Below, in pieces: positions 12,096 through 20,488 of a DNA stretch of 27,656 nt. How positions within the stretch are numbered: the stretch's first letter is position 1; the number at the start of each line of letters is the position of its first letter. Location of the stretch: positions 1 through 27,656 of the IMG/VR virus record IMGVR_UViG_3300013006_000108; one strand, written 5' to 3'. The notes below the pieces were generated by a model. That model did no database searches, was not told the origin of the DNA, and saw only the letters and a list, made by a program, of their open reading frames with translations. The translations under genes were made by a program, and so were the position numbers. The DNA is from a virus.

Positions 12096-14350
12096 GCTTA
12101 ACGCAAACACAACTAGACCATAAGGCAGTATACGAAGCACAACTAAAGCGAGACAAGGCCAAGGCTAGGAATGTCTCTTCTGGTAGGGAGAGCTTATCTG
12201 GTGGTCAAGGCTTCTTGTTACGCCATTCAGTTGCATCCGTAGCTGAGACAATAGCCCTATGGATTGATAAGGCCCAGAATTCTCCTGGCCCCAAGCATAA
12301 ATCGGTTGCTTTGATGGTGCAACTAAAGCCCTTGGAGCTTTCGGCTCTTACCTGCCGTGCCGTGTTGAATGGCATATCCACCCAGAGAGCCTTTGCCTCT
12401 GTAGCCTTTGAACTAGGTCGGCTTGTAGAGCATGAGGCAAGGCTAAAGGAAAGCCCCAGTAAAGAGTGGAACAGAATAAAGAGGAGGATGAAACTACGCA
12501 AGGGGCATAGACACAAGATGCAGTCGGCTTTCCGTGGGATGAGCAACAAGACTATATCTTGGGGTACGATTGAGAAGGCTTCAATAGGTGGTGTTCTCAT
12601 TGAACTCTTTATCAAGAGCACAGGGCTTTGTGAGGTGGTGACCACAAGGACTAGTAAGACTAGGATGAACTACATTGTTGCAACAAAGTCCTGCTCCGAG
12701 TGGATGAAGGAGTTTGAGGGTACGGAGGTGCTACGGCCCCTTATGCTTCCAAGGGTAGAGGCGGGTTCTGACCCCAATGTATTCTGGGTTAAGTGCAGGT
12801 CGAAGAAGCAACAAGCCCTTTACAAGACACAGCCAGAAGTTGTACAGGATTGCGTACAGGCTATGCAACAGGTGGCTTGGAGGATTAATACGGATGTGCT
12901 CGAAGTGCTGGATACCTATTACAAGAACGGGCTAGAGATTGGTGGTGAGTCTGTAAACTGCCACAAGGAAATCATAAGAGAGAACTTGGATGCCCTTACA
13001 CCAGAGCAAGCCAAGGACAGAATAAAGAGTATGTGGAGGTCGCATACCTACAATGTCTGGAACAGAGCCAGAGGCTACTTCATTACCCAACAGATTTTGA
13101 TGGCCAAAGAACTTAAAGGCCAGCCCTATTATTTACCCGTGCAACTAGACTTCAGAGGTCGGGTGTATTACCTACCTACTCATATTGGGCCACAGAGGGA
13201 TGACATCTCGAAAGCCTTGGGTGACTTTGATGAAGCCGTTCCTTTGACTGAGGAGGGCAAGTACTGGTTCAAGGTGGTGGGTAGTTCCCACTTTGGATGT
13301 GACAAGGTTAGCTATGAGGAGCGTGTAGCTTGGGCTGAATTGCATGATAGCGATATTAGAAAGGTCGTTGCTGACCCCTACGGGTGCAAGTGGTGGCATG
13401 AAGCAGACGAGCCTTGGCAGTTTCTTAGGTGGTGCTTTGCTTGGGTTAATGGAGCCGAAAGGTTCCCAGTATGTTTAGACGCTACAAGCAACGGGCTACA
13501 GATTTTATCCCTCCTTACAGGTGATGCAGAGACAGCCCTACTTACCAACGTATTGCCCAGCGATGTACCCCAAGACATCTATGGCCTCTTGGCTAGGAAG
13601 GTAGAACACTATCTATTGGGTACTCCAAGTGACATGGCTACCTTCTGGTTGCAACATGGGTGTAATAGGAAGCTGGTTAAGAGACCCGTAATGACCATCC
13701 CCTACGGAGTATCTAGGTATGGTATGTCCCAACAGCTAATAGAACAAACAGACTGCTCGCTAGTGCAGGGGTTGTTTCTTGCTGACTTAATAATCAAGGT
13801 GCTTGGTGAGATAGTGCAAGCCCCACAGGAAACTATGACTTGGTTGAAGCAACTGGCAAAGATACCAACAGACAACGGATGTCCTATGGTATGGTCTAGT
13901 CCTTCTGGCTTTCCAATATATCAACCTTACTTCGTGAGTAAAAGTAAGGCGGTCAAGTTGCGGATTGGTGACACCATTCGGTATATGAACTTAACCAACA
14001 AGATAACCAGCAAGCTCGACAGGGAAGCACAGATCAACAGCTTTGCTCCCAACTTCATTCACAGCCTCGATGCAAGTGTTGTTCATGTCTCCGTGCAGAG
14101 GATGAATAAGGCAAACATAAAAAGCCTCTTCACAATCCATGATTGTTTTGGTTGTCATGCAAGTCGTGTTCCTGCTATGAGGAAAGTTGTGGCAGAAACT
14201 ATGAGGGACATATTTAAAAATCCTTTGCTCAAAGCTCTTAAGACCGAAGTAGCCTCATCTATTAGTTTACCTACTAACTTCATTTTAGAGCCTTTCTACG
14301 GCGGTTTTCCTATTGACCAGATAATCCACAGCTTGTACCTTATTAAATAA
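12092..14350 (+). CDS. Single-subunit DNA-directed RNA polymerase (T7 gp1-like)
   Basis: A 752-aa T7-family polymerase. Key motifs: catalytic Asp463 (VCLDATSNGLQ; T7 Asp537), KRPVMTIPYG with Lys530 and Tyr538 (T7 Lys631/Tyr639), and NFIHSLDASV followed by TIHDCFG with His683-Asp684 (T7 His811-Asp812). LDFRGRVYYLP (about 352-362) is the conserved palm entry. It is about 130 residues shorter than T7 (883): roughly 74 are missing before the first catalytic Asp, mostly N-terminal domain, and about 57 after it, including the specificity-loop neighbourhood, so its promoters should differ from those of T7. The start is TTG overlapping the previous stop. It transcribes the replication and structural genes downstream. 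Confidence 0.96.
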   Translation: MSLTQTQLDHKAVYEAQLKRDKAKARNVSSGRESLSGGQGFLLRHSVASVAETIALWIDKAQNSPGPKHKSVALMVQLKPLELSALTCRAVLNGISTQRAFASVAFELGRLVEHEARLKESPSKEWNRIKRRMKLRKGHRHKMQSAFRGMSNKTISWGTIEKASIGGVLIELFIKSTGLCEVVTTRTSKTRMNYIVATKSCSEWMKEFEGTEVLRPLMLPRVEAGSDPNVFWVKCRSKKQQALYKTQPEVVQDCVQAMQQVAWRINTDVLEVLDTYYKNGLEIGGESVNCHKEIIRENLDALTPEQAKDRIKSMWRSHTYNVWNRARGYFITQQILMAKELKGQPYYLPVQLDFRGRVYYLPTHIGPQRDDISKALGDFDEAVPLTEEGKYWFKVVGSSHFGCDKVSYEERVAWAELHDSDIRKVVADPYGCKWWHEADEPWQFLRWCFAWVNGAERFPVCLDATSNGLQILSLLTGDAETALLTNVLPSDVPQDIYGLLARKVEHYLLGTPSDMATFWLQHGCNRKLVKRPVMTIPYGVSRYGMSQQLIEQTDCSLVQGLFLADLIIKVLGEIVQAPQETMTWLKQLAKIPTDNGCPMVWSSPSGFPIYQPYFVSKSKAVKLRIGDTIRYMNLTNKITSKLDREAQINSFAPNFIHSLDASVVHVSVQRMNKANIKSLFTIHDCFGCHASRVPAMRKVVAETMRDIFKNPLLKALKTEVASSISLPTNFILEPFYGGFPIDQIIHSLYLIK

Positions 14351-14351
14351 T

Positions 14352-14603
14352 ATGAATACAAAATACACATTCACAAGTGACGACGTAGAGCAGGGAGAAT
14401 CTTATGGATTCCCAAAAGCTAAAACCACGATGGAGTTTGAAGCCAAGGATATTTTTGAAGTCCTCGAAGGCTTTCAGCAATTCCTAAAAGGTAGTGGCTT
14501 TGAACCTGCTGGCCGTCTTCAATTTGTGGACGACACAGATAATGATTCGCTTCAGCCGAACCTAACGGGGTTTGAATTGGATACCTTCGCAGGTAACAGC
14601 TAA
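14352..14603 (+). CDS. Small protein between RNA polymerase and SSB
   Basis: An 83-aa acidic protein: MNTKYTFTSDDVEQGESYGF, then FEAKDIFEVLEGFQQFLKGSGF and GRLQFVDDTDND, ending FAGNS. It begins 1 nt after the polymerase stop. The combination of a helix and acidic strand recalls small conserved proteins seen at this place in other T7-like marine phages, but I cannot name a family. A polymerase or host-transcription modulator is possible by position only (T7 gp2 sits nearby). Confidence 0.6.
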   Translation: MNTKYTFTSDDVEQGESYGFPKAKTTMEFEAKDIFEVLEGFQQFLKGSGFEPAGRLQFVDDTDNDSLQPNLTGFELDTFAGNS

Positions 14604-14642
14604 AACACAACAACACAAAACACAGAAAGGTAAAAACACAAA

Positions 14643-15284
14643 ATGGATAAGAAGTATAATCGTGTACGTTTGACCAGCCCTAAAGGTGTGGCGATGTACC
14701 CAAAACTAAACAGACCAGATACTAAATTCAATGAAGACGGGGTTTACTCTACGAAACTTTTAGTTTCTAAAGATGAAGCCACTTCATTCGTTCAGTCGGT
14801 AAAGCAACTCCTCAAAGAATACTACGAGGAGAATTGCAAACAGCAGAAGAAGACTAAACTCAAACTCGCAGACTACCCTTGGAAAGATAACGAGGATGGT
14901 GACAAGCTTGAGATTAACTTCAAACTGCCAGCTAAGATCAAGATGAAGAATGGGGAGAGCATTGAAATGCGACCTGCCCTGTTCGACAGCAAAGGTGCTC
15001 CTTGTGACAAGCTGATTGGAGGAGGCTCAGTAATCAAGATTGGTTGCGAAGCTAGTCCTTGGTTTGTTCCTGCATTGGGAGTCGGGGTTACCCTTCGTCT
15101 CCGTGCAGTACAAGTAATCGACCTCAAAGAGCCCTCTGCTGGTGGCTCTAGCTTTGAGAGCTTTGGCTTCTCTTCAGAAGAAGAGGGCTTTGTAGCTCAA
15201 GGTGAAACATTCCCAGAACTAAATCAACCCAAGGAGTCCTCAAGTGTACCGAGCAAAACGCCCGAACTACCAGAGGACTTCTAA
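14643..15284 (+). CDS. Single-stranded DNA-binding protein (T7 gp2.5-like)
   Basis: A 213-aa protein (T7 gp2.5 is 232). The OB-fold core starts at VRLTSPKGVAMYPKLNRPDT and includes NEDGVYSTKLLV, PALFDSKGAPC and IKIGCEASPWFVPALGVGV, the conserved gp2.5 pattern in which the final strand gives LRLRAVQVIDL. The C-terminal 45 residues are Ser/Glu/Pro-rich and end ELPEDF, the acidic tail plus terminal Phe that in T7 contacts the DNA polymerase and helicase. A/C-rich leader with GAAAGGT upstream. Its 3' end overlaps the next gene by 41 nt. Confidence 0.9.
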   Translation: MDKKYNRVRLTSPKGVAMYPKLNRPDTKFNEDGVYSTKLLVSKDEATSFVQSVKQLLKEYYEENCKQQKKTKLKLADYPWKDNEDGDKLEINFKLPAKIKMKNGESIEMRPALFDSKGAPCDKLIGGGSVIKIGCEASPWFVPALGVGVTLRLRAVQVIDLKEPSAGGSSFESFGFSSEEEGFVAQGETFPELNQPKESSSVPSKTPELPEDF

Positions 15285-15633
15285 ATATAGAAGCGGTCTC
15301 GAAATCCAGATTGCGTCCCAGCTTGAAAAGGCTGGGGTGCAGTTTGGGTACGAAACCATGCGACTAAAATATCAAAGAATATGCCATTACATTCCAGACT
15401 TCATACTTCCAAACGGCGTGATAATCGAGGGAAAGGGGTGGTTCACTCCGCAGGACAGGAGCAAGTTGCTTCTGCTGAAGAAACAAGACCCAAGCTTAGA
15501 CGTTCGATTGGTTTTTTCCAAGTCTTCAGCTCGTCTGAGCAAAAAGTCCCAGACCACCTACGGGGAGTGGTCAACGACAAACGGGTTCCTCTGGAGTGAA
15601 AAAGTAATTCCAAAAGAATGGCTGATTTTTTAA
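15244..15633 (+). CDS. Endonuclease I (Holliday junction resolvase, T7 gp3-like)
   Basis: A 129-aa protein with clear T7 endonuclease I features: YRSGLEIQIASQLEKAGVQF (catalytic Glu20), YIPDFILPNG (Asp52), and VIIEGKGW (Glu62, Lys64), matching T7 Glu20/Asp55/Glu65/Lys67. It ends KVIPKEWLIF, as T7 has KLIPAEWIKE. The enzyme debranches replication intermediates and degrades host DNA. The GTG start is supported by AAGGAG seven nt upstream, although it lies 41 nt inside the SSB gene. It overlaps the primase-helicase by 16 nt. Confidence 0.95.
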   Translation: MYRAKRPNYQRTSKYRSGLEIQIASQLEKAGVQFGYETMRLKYQRICHYIPDFILPNGVIIEGKGWFTPQDRSKLLLLKKQDPSLDVRLVFSKSSARLSKKSQTTYGEWSTTNGFLWSEKVIPKEWLIF

Positions 15634-17213
15634 GACATACGGAGTGTAGTAAGTGCGGGTCTTCAGACGCTCGAGCCGAGTATGCTGATGGTTCCGCTTA
15701 CTGCTTCTCCTGTACTGCATATTCTAAGAGTGACGGGGAAATAAAGGAGAAACCAAACATTTATATGGCTAACTTAATAGAGGGTAGTGTTACTGCTTTG
15801 ACTAAACGCAATATCCACATGGAGACTTGCCAGAAATTCAACTACAAGGTGGGAGACTTCAACGGGAAGCCTGTTCAGATTGCTGAGTATTGGGATAAAG
15901 AAGGAAACCCAGTAGCCCAGAAGCTTAGGTTCCCTAACAAGGACTTTATGATTCTTGGGGATGCCTCCGAGATGACCTTGTTTGGACAGCATCTATTTAG
16001 GGACGGGGGTAAGATGCTTGTGATTACTGAAGGGGAGATTGATTGCCTTTCTGTATCGCAAGCTCAAGGCAACAAGTGGCCTGTAGTATCCATTCCTACT
16101 GGAGCACCATCAGCTACCAAGGCCCTGCGTAAGAACATAGATTGGGTAGAGAAGTTTGAGAAGGTCGTGTTCATGTTCGACATGGATGAAGCAGGTAAGA
16201 AAGCCTCAAAGGAGTGTGCTTCACTACTCAGTCCAGGAAAAGCTAGGATTGCTACGTTGCAGATGAAGGATGCTAATGAACTGCTTGTTGCTGGCAGGGG
16301 GCCAGAGATTATAGATGCTATTTGGGGAGCTAAAGAGTTCAGACCCGATGGTATTGTAGGGGGCAACGAGCTTTGGGATTACATAACCAAGGTTGACCTA
16401 GAAGAATCTGTATCTTACCCATACGCAGGTGTTTCTGCTATGACTCACGGCTTGCGTAAGGGCGAGTTAGTAACCATTTGTGCTGGTTCTGGCATAGGCA
16501 AGAGCCAGTTCTGTAGGGAGATTGCTCATTGGCTTCTACGCAACAACAAGACCATTGGATACATAGCCCTTGAGGAGTCAGTAAGGCGTACAGCATTGGG
16601 CATCCTTGCGATTGAGGCCAGTAAGCCGTTGCACCTAAAACCCGACAGCATAACCCAAGATGAACTGAAGACCCTGTTCAATGGTACGATTAGCCAGAAG
16701 TTCTTCACCTATGATCACTTTGGTTCCTTGGATTCGGACAACCTGCTCAACAGAGTAAGGTACATGGCTAGGGGTTGTGGTTGTGAGTACATCGTACTCG
16801 ACCACTTGAGTATTGTTGTCTCTGGCATGGGTGATGGAGATGAGCGAAGGCTTATCGACAACACAATGACCAAGCTCCGTAGCCTTGTGGAAGAACTTAA
16901 GATTGGGATGATTCTTGTGTCCCATCTTAAGCGTCCAGAAGGCAGGGGGCATGAAGATGGTGCAACCACAAGCCTTTCACAGCTTCGAGGCTCGGCTGGT
17001 ATTGCCCAGCTTTCAGACATAGTGATTGGCTTAGAGAGAGACCAACAAGCCGAAGGTAACGACAGGAACATAACGAGTGTCCGTATTCTCAAGAATAGGT
17101 TTACTGGAGAGACGGGGATTAGTTGTCGCCTTGAGTACAGCAAGGAAACAGGCCGTCTCAAAGAGATTGCCATACCAGATTCAGAGATAGAAGTACCAGA
17201 AGAACTGGAATAA
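15618..17213 (+). CDS. Primase-helicase (T7 gp4-like)
   Basis: A bifunctional 531-aa protein (T7 gp4A is 566). The N-terminal zinc ribbon has Cys10, Cys13, Cys29 and Cys32. The Toprim primase core has ITEGEIDCLS (Glu138/Glu140) and FMFDMDEAG (Asp188/Asp190). After a linker comes the RecA-like hexameric helicase: Walker A AGSGIGKS (289-296), the catalytic-Glu region YIALEE (about 315-320), and Walker B-like YIVLDHLSI. It therefore carries the full primase and helicase set. The C-terminus is acidic (EIEVPEELE), like the T7 tail that binds the DNA polymerase. Confidence 0.95.
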   Translation: MADFLRHTECSKCGSSDARAEYADGSAYCFSCTAYSKSDGEIKEKPNIYMANLIEGSVTALTKRNIHMETCQKFNYKVGDFNGKPVQIAEYWDKEGNPVAQKLRFPNKDFMILGDASEMTLFGQHLFRDGGKMLVITEGEIDCLSVSQAQGNKWPVVSIPTGAPSATKALRKNIDWVEKFEKVVFMFDMDEAGKKASKECASLLSPGKARIATLQMKDANELLVAGRGPEIIDAIWGAKEFRPDGIVGGNELWDYITKVDLEESVSYPYAGVSAMTHGLRKGELVTICAGSGIGKSQFCREIAHWLLRNNKTIGYIALEESVRRTALGILAIEASKPLHLKPDSITQDELKTLFNGTISQKFFTYDHFGSLDSDNLLNRVRYMARGCGCEYIVLDHLSIVVSGMGDGDERRLIDNTMTKLRSLVEELKIGMILVSHLKRPEGRGHEDGATTSLSQLRGSAGIAQLSDIVIGLERDQQAEGNDRNITSVRILKNRFTGETGISCRLEYSKETGRLKEIAIPDSEIEVPEELE

Positions 17214-17230
17214 GGAAAACAAAACACAAC

Positions 17231-19069
17231 TTGAAAACACTTATATTTGATGTCGAATCAGACCACCTAGTAGAAAAGACCACCAAGATACATTGTCTTG
17301 TTATTACAGACATGGATACTGGTATAACCACTAGGTATAACCAACAGCCAAACGGCAACCCAGTTGAGCTAGGTATTAAGGAGCTAGAGAAGGCATACAA
17401 GATTATCGGACACAACATCATTGGGTTTGACATACTTGTGATTAAGAAGCTCTATAGCTGGTTTACACCGCCAAAGATGATAGAGGATACTTTGGTAATG
17501 ACTCGGCTTATCTGGCCAGACCTAAAGGAGAATGATTTCTCTAGGTTAAACGATGGCTTCCCTAAAGAGATGATTGGTTCCCATTCCCTTAAGGCTTGGG
17601 GCATACGCATTGGCTTACACAAAGGAGACTTCAAGGAGAGTAATGACTTTGAAGTATGGACACCTGCTATGGAGGATTACTGCGTACAGGATGTAGCCGT
17701 TACCCTGCAACTCTATAGGCTTATCCAGAGTAAGAACCCATCAAAGACAAGTGTACAACTGGAACACGATTTTGCCCAGATAATGCAGAACCAAGAAGCT
17801 TATGGTTTTAAGTTTGACAATACGAAGGCCGAGGGGCTATGTGCCTTGCTTCAGAAGAAGAGGGCAGAGATTGAAGCGAATATGCAAGCCGTCTTTCCTC
17901 CAGCAGAGGAAGAAATGAAATCGAACTTGTGGGCTACCCAAGATGGTAAAGAATGGGTAACCAAGAAACAAGCAGTAGAGGCTGGCTACAAAGCAAAGGA
18001 TATAGTTAAAGGTGCGAAGAAAAAGAAAATCATCCCGTTCAACGCAGGAAGTAGAGACCAGATCGCCAACCGCTTCATCGCAAAGGGCTGGAAACCGCAA
18101 GAGTTTACACCAGATGGAAAGCCCAAAGTTGACGAGCAAGTGCTTACGGCTCTTGAAAAGCTGGGATTTGCAGAGGCCAAACCCCTCCTAGAGTATTTAC
18201 TTGTATCTAAACGGCTTGGACAACTAGCAGAGGGCAAAGAGGCGTGGATGAAGCTGGTTAAGCAAGACGGGCGTATGCACGGCAGAGTGATTACTAATGG
18301 TGCTGTAACGGGTCGTTGCACCCACAGAAACCCTAACATGGCTCAAGTACCCAGAGTCGGCTCTGCTTATGGTGAGGAGTGCCGTAGCCTCTTTGTAGCT
18401 ACAAATGGTTTTAAGCTTATTGGTGCAGATGCCAGCGGTATTGAGTTGCGTTGCTTGGCTCACTTCATGGCTCCTTATGACGGCGGGAGCTACGCCAAGG
18501 TGCTACTTGAAGGAGATATCCACACAGCCAACCAGCAAGCCTCTGGACTACCTACTCGAAACGATGCAAAGACCTTTATCTACGCCTTCTTGTACGGAGC
18601 AGGGCCAGCTAAGATCGGTAGCATCATTAACAAAGGCGAGAGGGAAGGCCGTAAGATTATTGACCAGTTTCAAACCAAGCTCCCAGCCATTAAGAGACTT
18701 AAGGATGCAGTAGAGCTAGCGGTAAACCAGAGGGGTTACTTGATCGGTCTGGATGGCAGACACCTCCCTGTTCGCTCTGCTCACGCCTCCTTGAATGTCC
18801 TTCTTCAGTCGGCAGGGGCTTTGATTATGAAGAGGGCAACCATTAATTTAGTTAGGTTGCTGAAGGAGCAAGGCTATGAGTTTGGTAAGGACTACGGGAT
18901 TGTTGCACATATCCATGATGAACTGCAGATTGAGGCTAAGTGTGGAATTGAGGAGGCAGTCGGCAGAATTGCAGTAACCTCCATAAGACAAGCTGGGCTT
19001 GATTTTAAGTTCCGATGCCCACTTGACGGGGAGTTTAAAACTGGCTTTAATTGGGCAGAGACCCATTGA
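17231..19069 (+). CDS. Family A DNA polymerase with 3'-5' exonuclease (T7 gp5-like)
   Basis: A 612-aa polymerase. The exonuclease motifs are intact: LIFDVESD (Asp7/Glu9), HNIIGFD (Asp67) and YCVQDVAVT (Asp154). The polymerase domain has GADASGIELR (Asp400; T7 Asp475), the O-helix RNDAKTFIYAFLYG (Arg443, Lys447, Tyr451; T7 Arg518/Lys522/Tyr526) and AHIHDELQ (His562-Asp563). It is 92 aa shorter than T7 (704). About 55 of these are lost between the third exonuclease motif and motif A, where T7 has its thioredoxin-binding loop; here that loop (about 221-270) is shorter and basic (KGAKKKK). TTG start with AAGGAA and an A/C-rich leader. Confidence 0.95.
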   Translation: MKTLIFDVESDHLVEKTTKIHCLVITDMDTGITTRYNQQPNGNPVELGIKELEKAYKIIGHNIIGFDILVIKKLYSWFTPPKMIEDTLVMTRLIWPDLKENDFSRLNDGFPKEMIGSHSLKAWGIRIGLHKGDFKESNDFEVWTPAMEDYCVQDVAVTLQLYRLIQSKNPSKTSVQLEHDFAQIMQNQEAYGFKFDNTKAEGLCALLQKKRAEIEANMQAVFPPAEEEMKSNLWATQDGKEWVTKKQAVEAGYKAKDIVKGAKKKKIIPFNAGSRDQIANRFIAKGWKPQEFTPDGKPKVDEQVLTALEKLGFAEAKPLLEYLLVSKRLGQLAEGKEAWMKLVKQDGRMHGRVITNGAVTGRCTHRNPNMAQVPRVGSAYGEECRSLFVATNGFKLIGADASGIELRCLAHFMAPYDGGSYAKVLLEGDIHTANQQASGLPTRNDAKTFIYAFLYGAGPAKIGSIINKGEREGRKIIDQFQTKLPAIKRLKDAVELAVNQRGYLIGLDGRHLPVRSAHASLNVLLQSAGALIMKRATINLVRLLKEQGYEFGKDYGIVAHIHDELQIEAKCGIEEAVGRIAVTSIRQAGLDFKFRCPLDGEFKTGFNWAETH

Positions 19070-19450
19070 GTGAAGCGAACTAATGAAACCGAACTGGCTT
19101 ATCTTGCAGGTTATTTTGACGGAGAAGGTTGCATCTTTATATCAAAAAGGGGTTCAAGAGTTGTTGGTATTAAATCGTGTTATCCCAAAGTTGTTCAGCG
19201 TTTTCATTACCTTTATGGAGGCAGGTGCGATAAGGGTCTTCAAAAGAGTCATCAATTACAATGGAGGCATTTCTTTTATTTTCGGATATGCGGAGAACAA
19301 GCCGTTGCTGTTATCAGAAGCATATACCCGTTTATGCGTGAAAAGAAGGAGCAAGCTAGATTGTTTCTTAAACACAGCACCTCAAAGGATGCTTATACTA
19401 AAGCCCAATATGCTATGCAAATTAAGAGCTTGAAAAAGGTACGATACTAA
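19070..19450 (+). CDS. LAGLIDADG homing endonuclease, free-standing
   Basis: A 126-aa protein with one LAGLIDADG helix near the N-terminus, LAYLAGYFDGEGCIFI (about 9-24), including the metal-binding acidic residue of FDGEG. The rest (VVGIKSC, HYLYGG, FFYFRICGEQAV, IYPFMREKKEQARLFL) fits a single-motif enzyme that acts as a homodimer. The GTG start follows the DNA polymerase stop with no gap (TGAGTG), and 4 nt separate its stop from the exonuclease start. It is not inside a visible intron or intein: the polymerase is uninterrupted. Confidence 0.85.
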   Translation: MKRTNETELAYLAGYFDGEGCIFISKRGSRVVGIKSCYPKVVQRFHYLYGGRCDKGLQKSHQLQWRHFFYFRICGEQAVAVIRSIYPFMREKKEQARLFLKHSTSKDAYTKAQYAMQIKSLKKVRY

Positions 19451-19454
19451 AATT

Positions 19455-20198
19455 ATGAAAAACACAAAAAACACACTACTAATAGACGGCGATTGGCTTG
19501 CCTTCTGGCATACCATTACCAATGAATACCCCTGTGATTGGGGCAACGATATGTGGACTCTCCACGGAGATGTCAAAACAGCTACGCAGACCATTACTGC
19601 GTTCCTTGTAGACCTAAAGGAAGAGCTAAAGGCTGATACAATGAAAGTAGCTCTTTCAGATAAGGAGAACTGGAGAAAGAAAATCCTACCTACCTACAAG
19701 GAAAGCAGGAAGAAGCTAAGGAAACCCCTGTTGTACCCTAAGGTTAGGGAGTGGCTGGTTTCAGAGTATGGGGCTGAGATGCAACCAACCCTAGAAGCTG
19801 ACGATATTCTAGGTATTTGGGCTACAGAGCTTGAGGGCAAGGCTATTATTGTAGGCGAGGATAAAGACTTCAAACAGCTACCAGCAAGCCACTACAACCC
19901 CCACAAGGCTGAACAAGGGGTCATTGAGGTCTCTAAAGAACAAGCTGATTGGTGGCATCTATTCCAAGCCCTTACGGGTGACCAAACAGACGGCTATACT
20001 GGATTGGTCGGATGTGGCCCCAAGACCGCTGAAAAGATTCTCGGGCCTGTAGGCTCGGTAGGACTCTGGGATAAGGTAGTTAAAGCCTACGATAAAGAAG
20101 GACTACCAGAACACGAAGCCTTGGTTCAAGCTAGGGTTTCCCGTATATTGAGAACAGGTGAGTACAAGAACAATGAGGTAATACTATGGCAACCTTGA
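19455..20198 (+). CDS. 5'-3' exonuclease (FEN-type, T7 gp6-like)
   Basis: A 247-aa protein (T7 gp6 is 300). LLIDGDWLAFW (about 8-18) is the first metal-binding motif; KESRKKLRKP is the conserved basic arch region; EADDILGIWA (about 114-123) and VGEDKDFKQL (about 134-143) carry the acidic cluster; GDQTDGYTGLVGCGPKTAEKIL (split as GDQTDGYTGLVG and CGPKTAEKIL) is the helix-hairpin-helix DNA-binding element. It removes RNA primers and degrades host DNA. It overlaps the next gene by 13 nt. Confidence 0.93.
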   Translation: MKNTKNTLLIDGDWLAFWHTITNEYPCDWGNDMWTLHGDVKTATQTITAFLVDLKEELKADTMKVALSDKENWRKKILPTYKESRKKLRKPLLYPKVREWLVSEYGAEMQPTLEADDILGIWATELEGKAIIVGEDKDFKQLPASHYNPHKAEQGVIEVSKEQADWWHLFQALTGDQTDGYTGLVGCGPKTAEKILGPVGSVGLWDKVVKAYDKEGLPEHEALVQARVSRILRTGEYKNNEVILWQP

Positions 20199-20488
20199 GT
20201 GTATACATAAGCGGAGCGATGACGGGGCTACCAGACTGCAACTACCCCGCCTTTCACGCTAAAGCTACTGAATTGCGAGCCAAAGGCTATGTAGTTCGCA
20301 ACCCAGCAGAGAACTTTGATGGGGATACAACCCTACCAAGGTATATGTATCTAAAAGAAGATATTAAGAATCTCTTAAGCTCTGATCGTATTGTGTTTTT
20401 GGCTGGCTTTGAGAAAAGTGCTGGAGCACTCCTGGAGGCTTTGGTTGCACGGGAATGTAATATCTTGACACTAGGAGAACACGAATGA
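20186..20488 (+). CDS. DUF4406 / nucleoside deoxyribosyltransferase-like protein
   Basis: A 100-aa protein with VYISGAMTGLPDCNYPAFHA at the start, GYVVRNPAENFDGD, and YLKEDIKNLLSSDRIVFLAG, followed by SAGALLEALVARE. This is the DUF4406 pattern, related to nucleoside 2-deoxyribosyltransferases: the YISGxMTG loop and a late Glu (GALLEALVA) in the position of the active-site Glu. It probably handles nucleotides or their derivatives. It overlaps both neighbours, including the following MazG-like gene by ATGA, which suggests a joint role in the nucleotide pool. Confidence 0.8.
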   Translation: MATLSVYISGAMTGLPDCNYPAFHAKATELRAKGYVVRNPAENFDGDTTLPRYMYLKEDIKNLLSSDRIVFLAGFEKSAGALLEALVARECNILTLGEHE

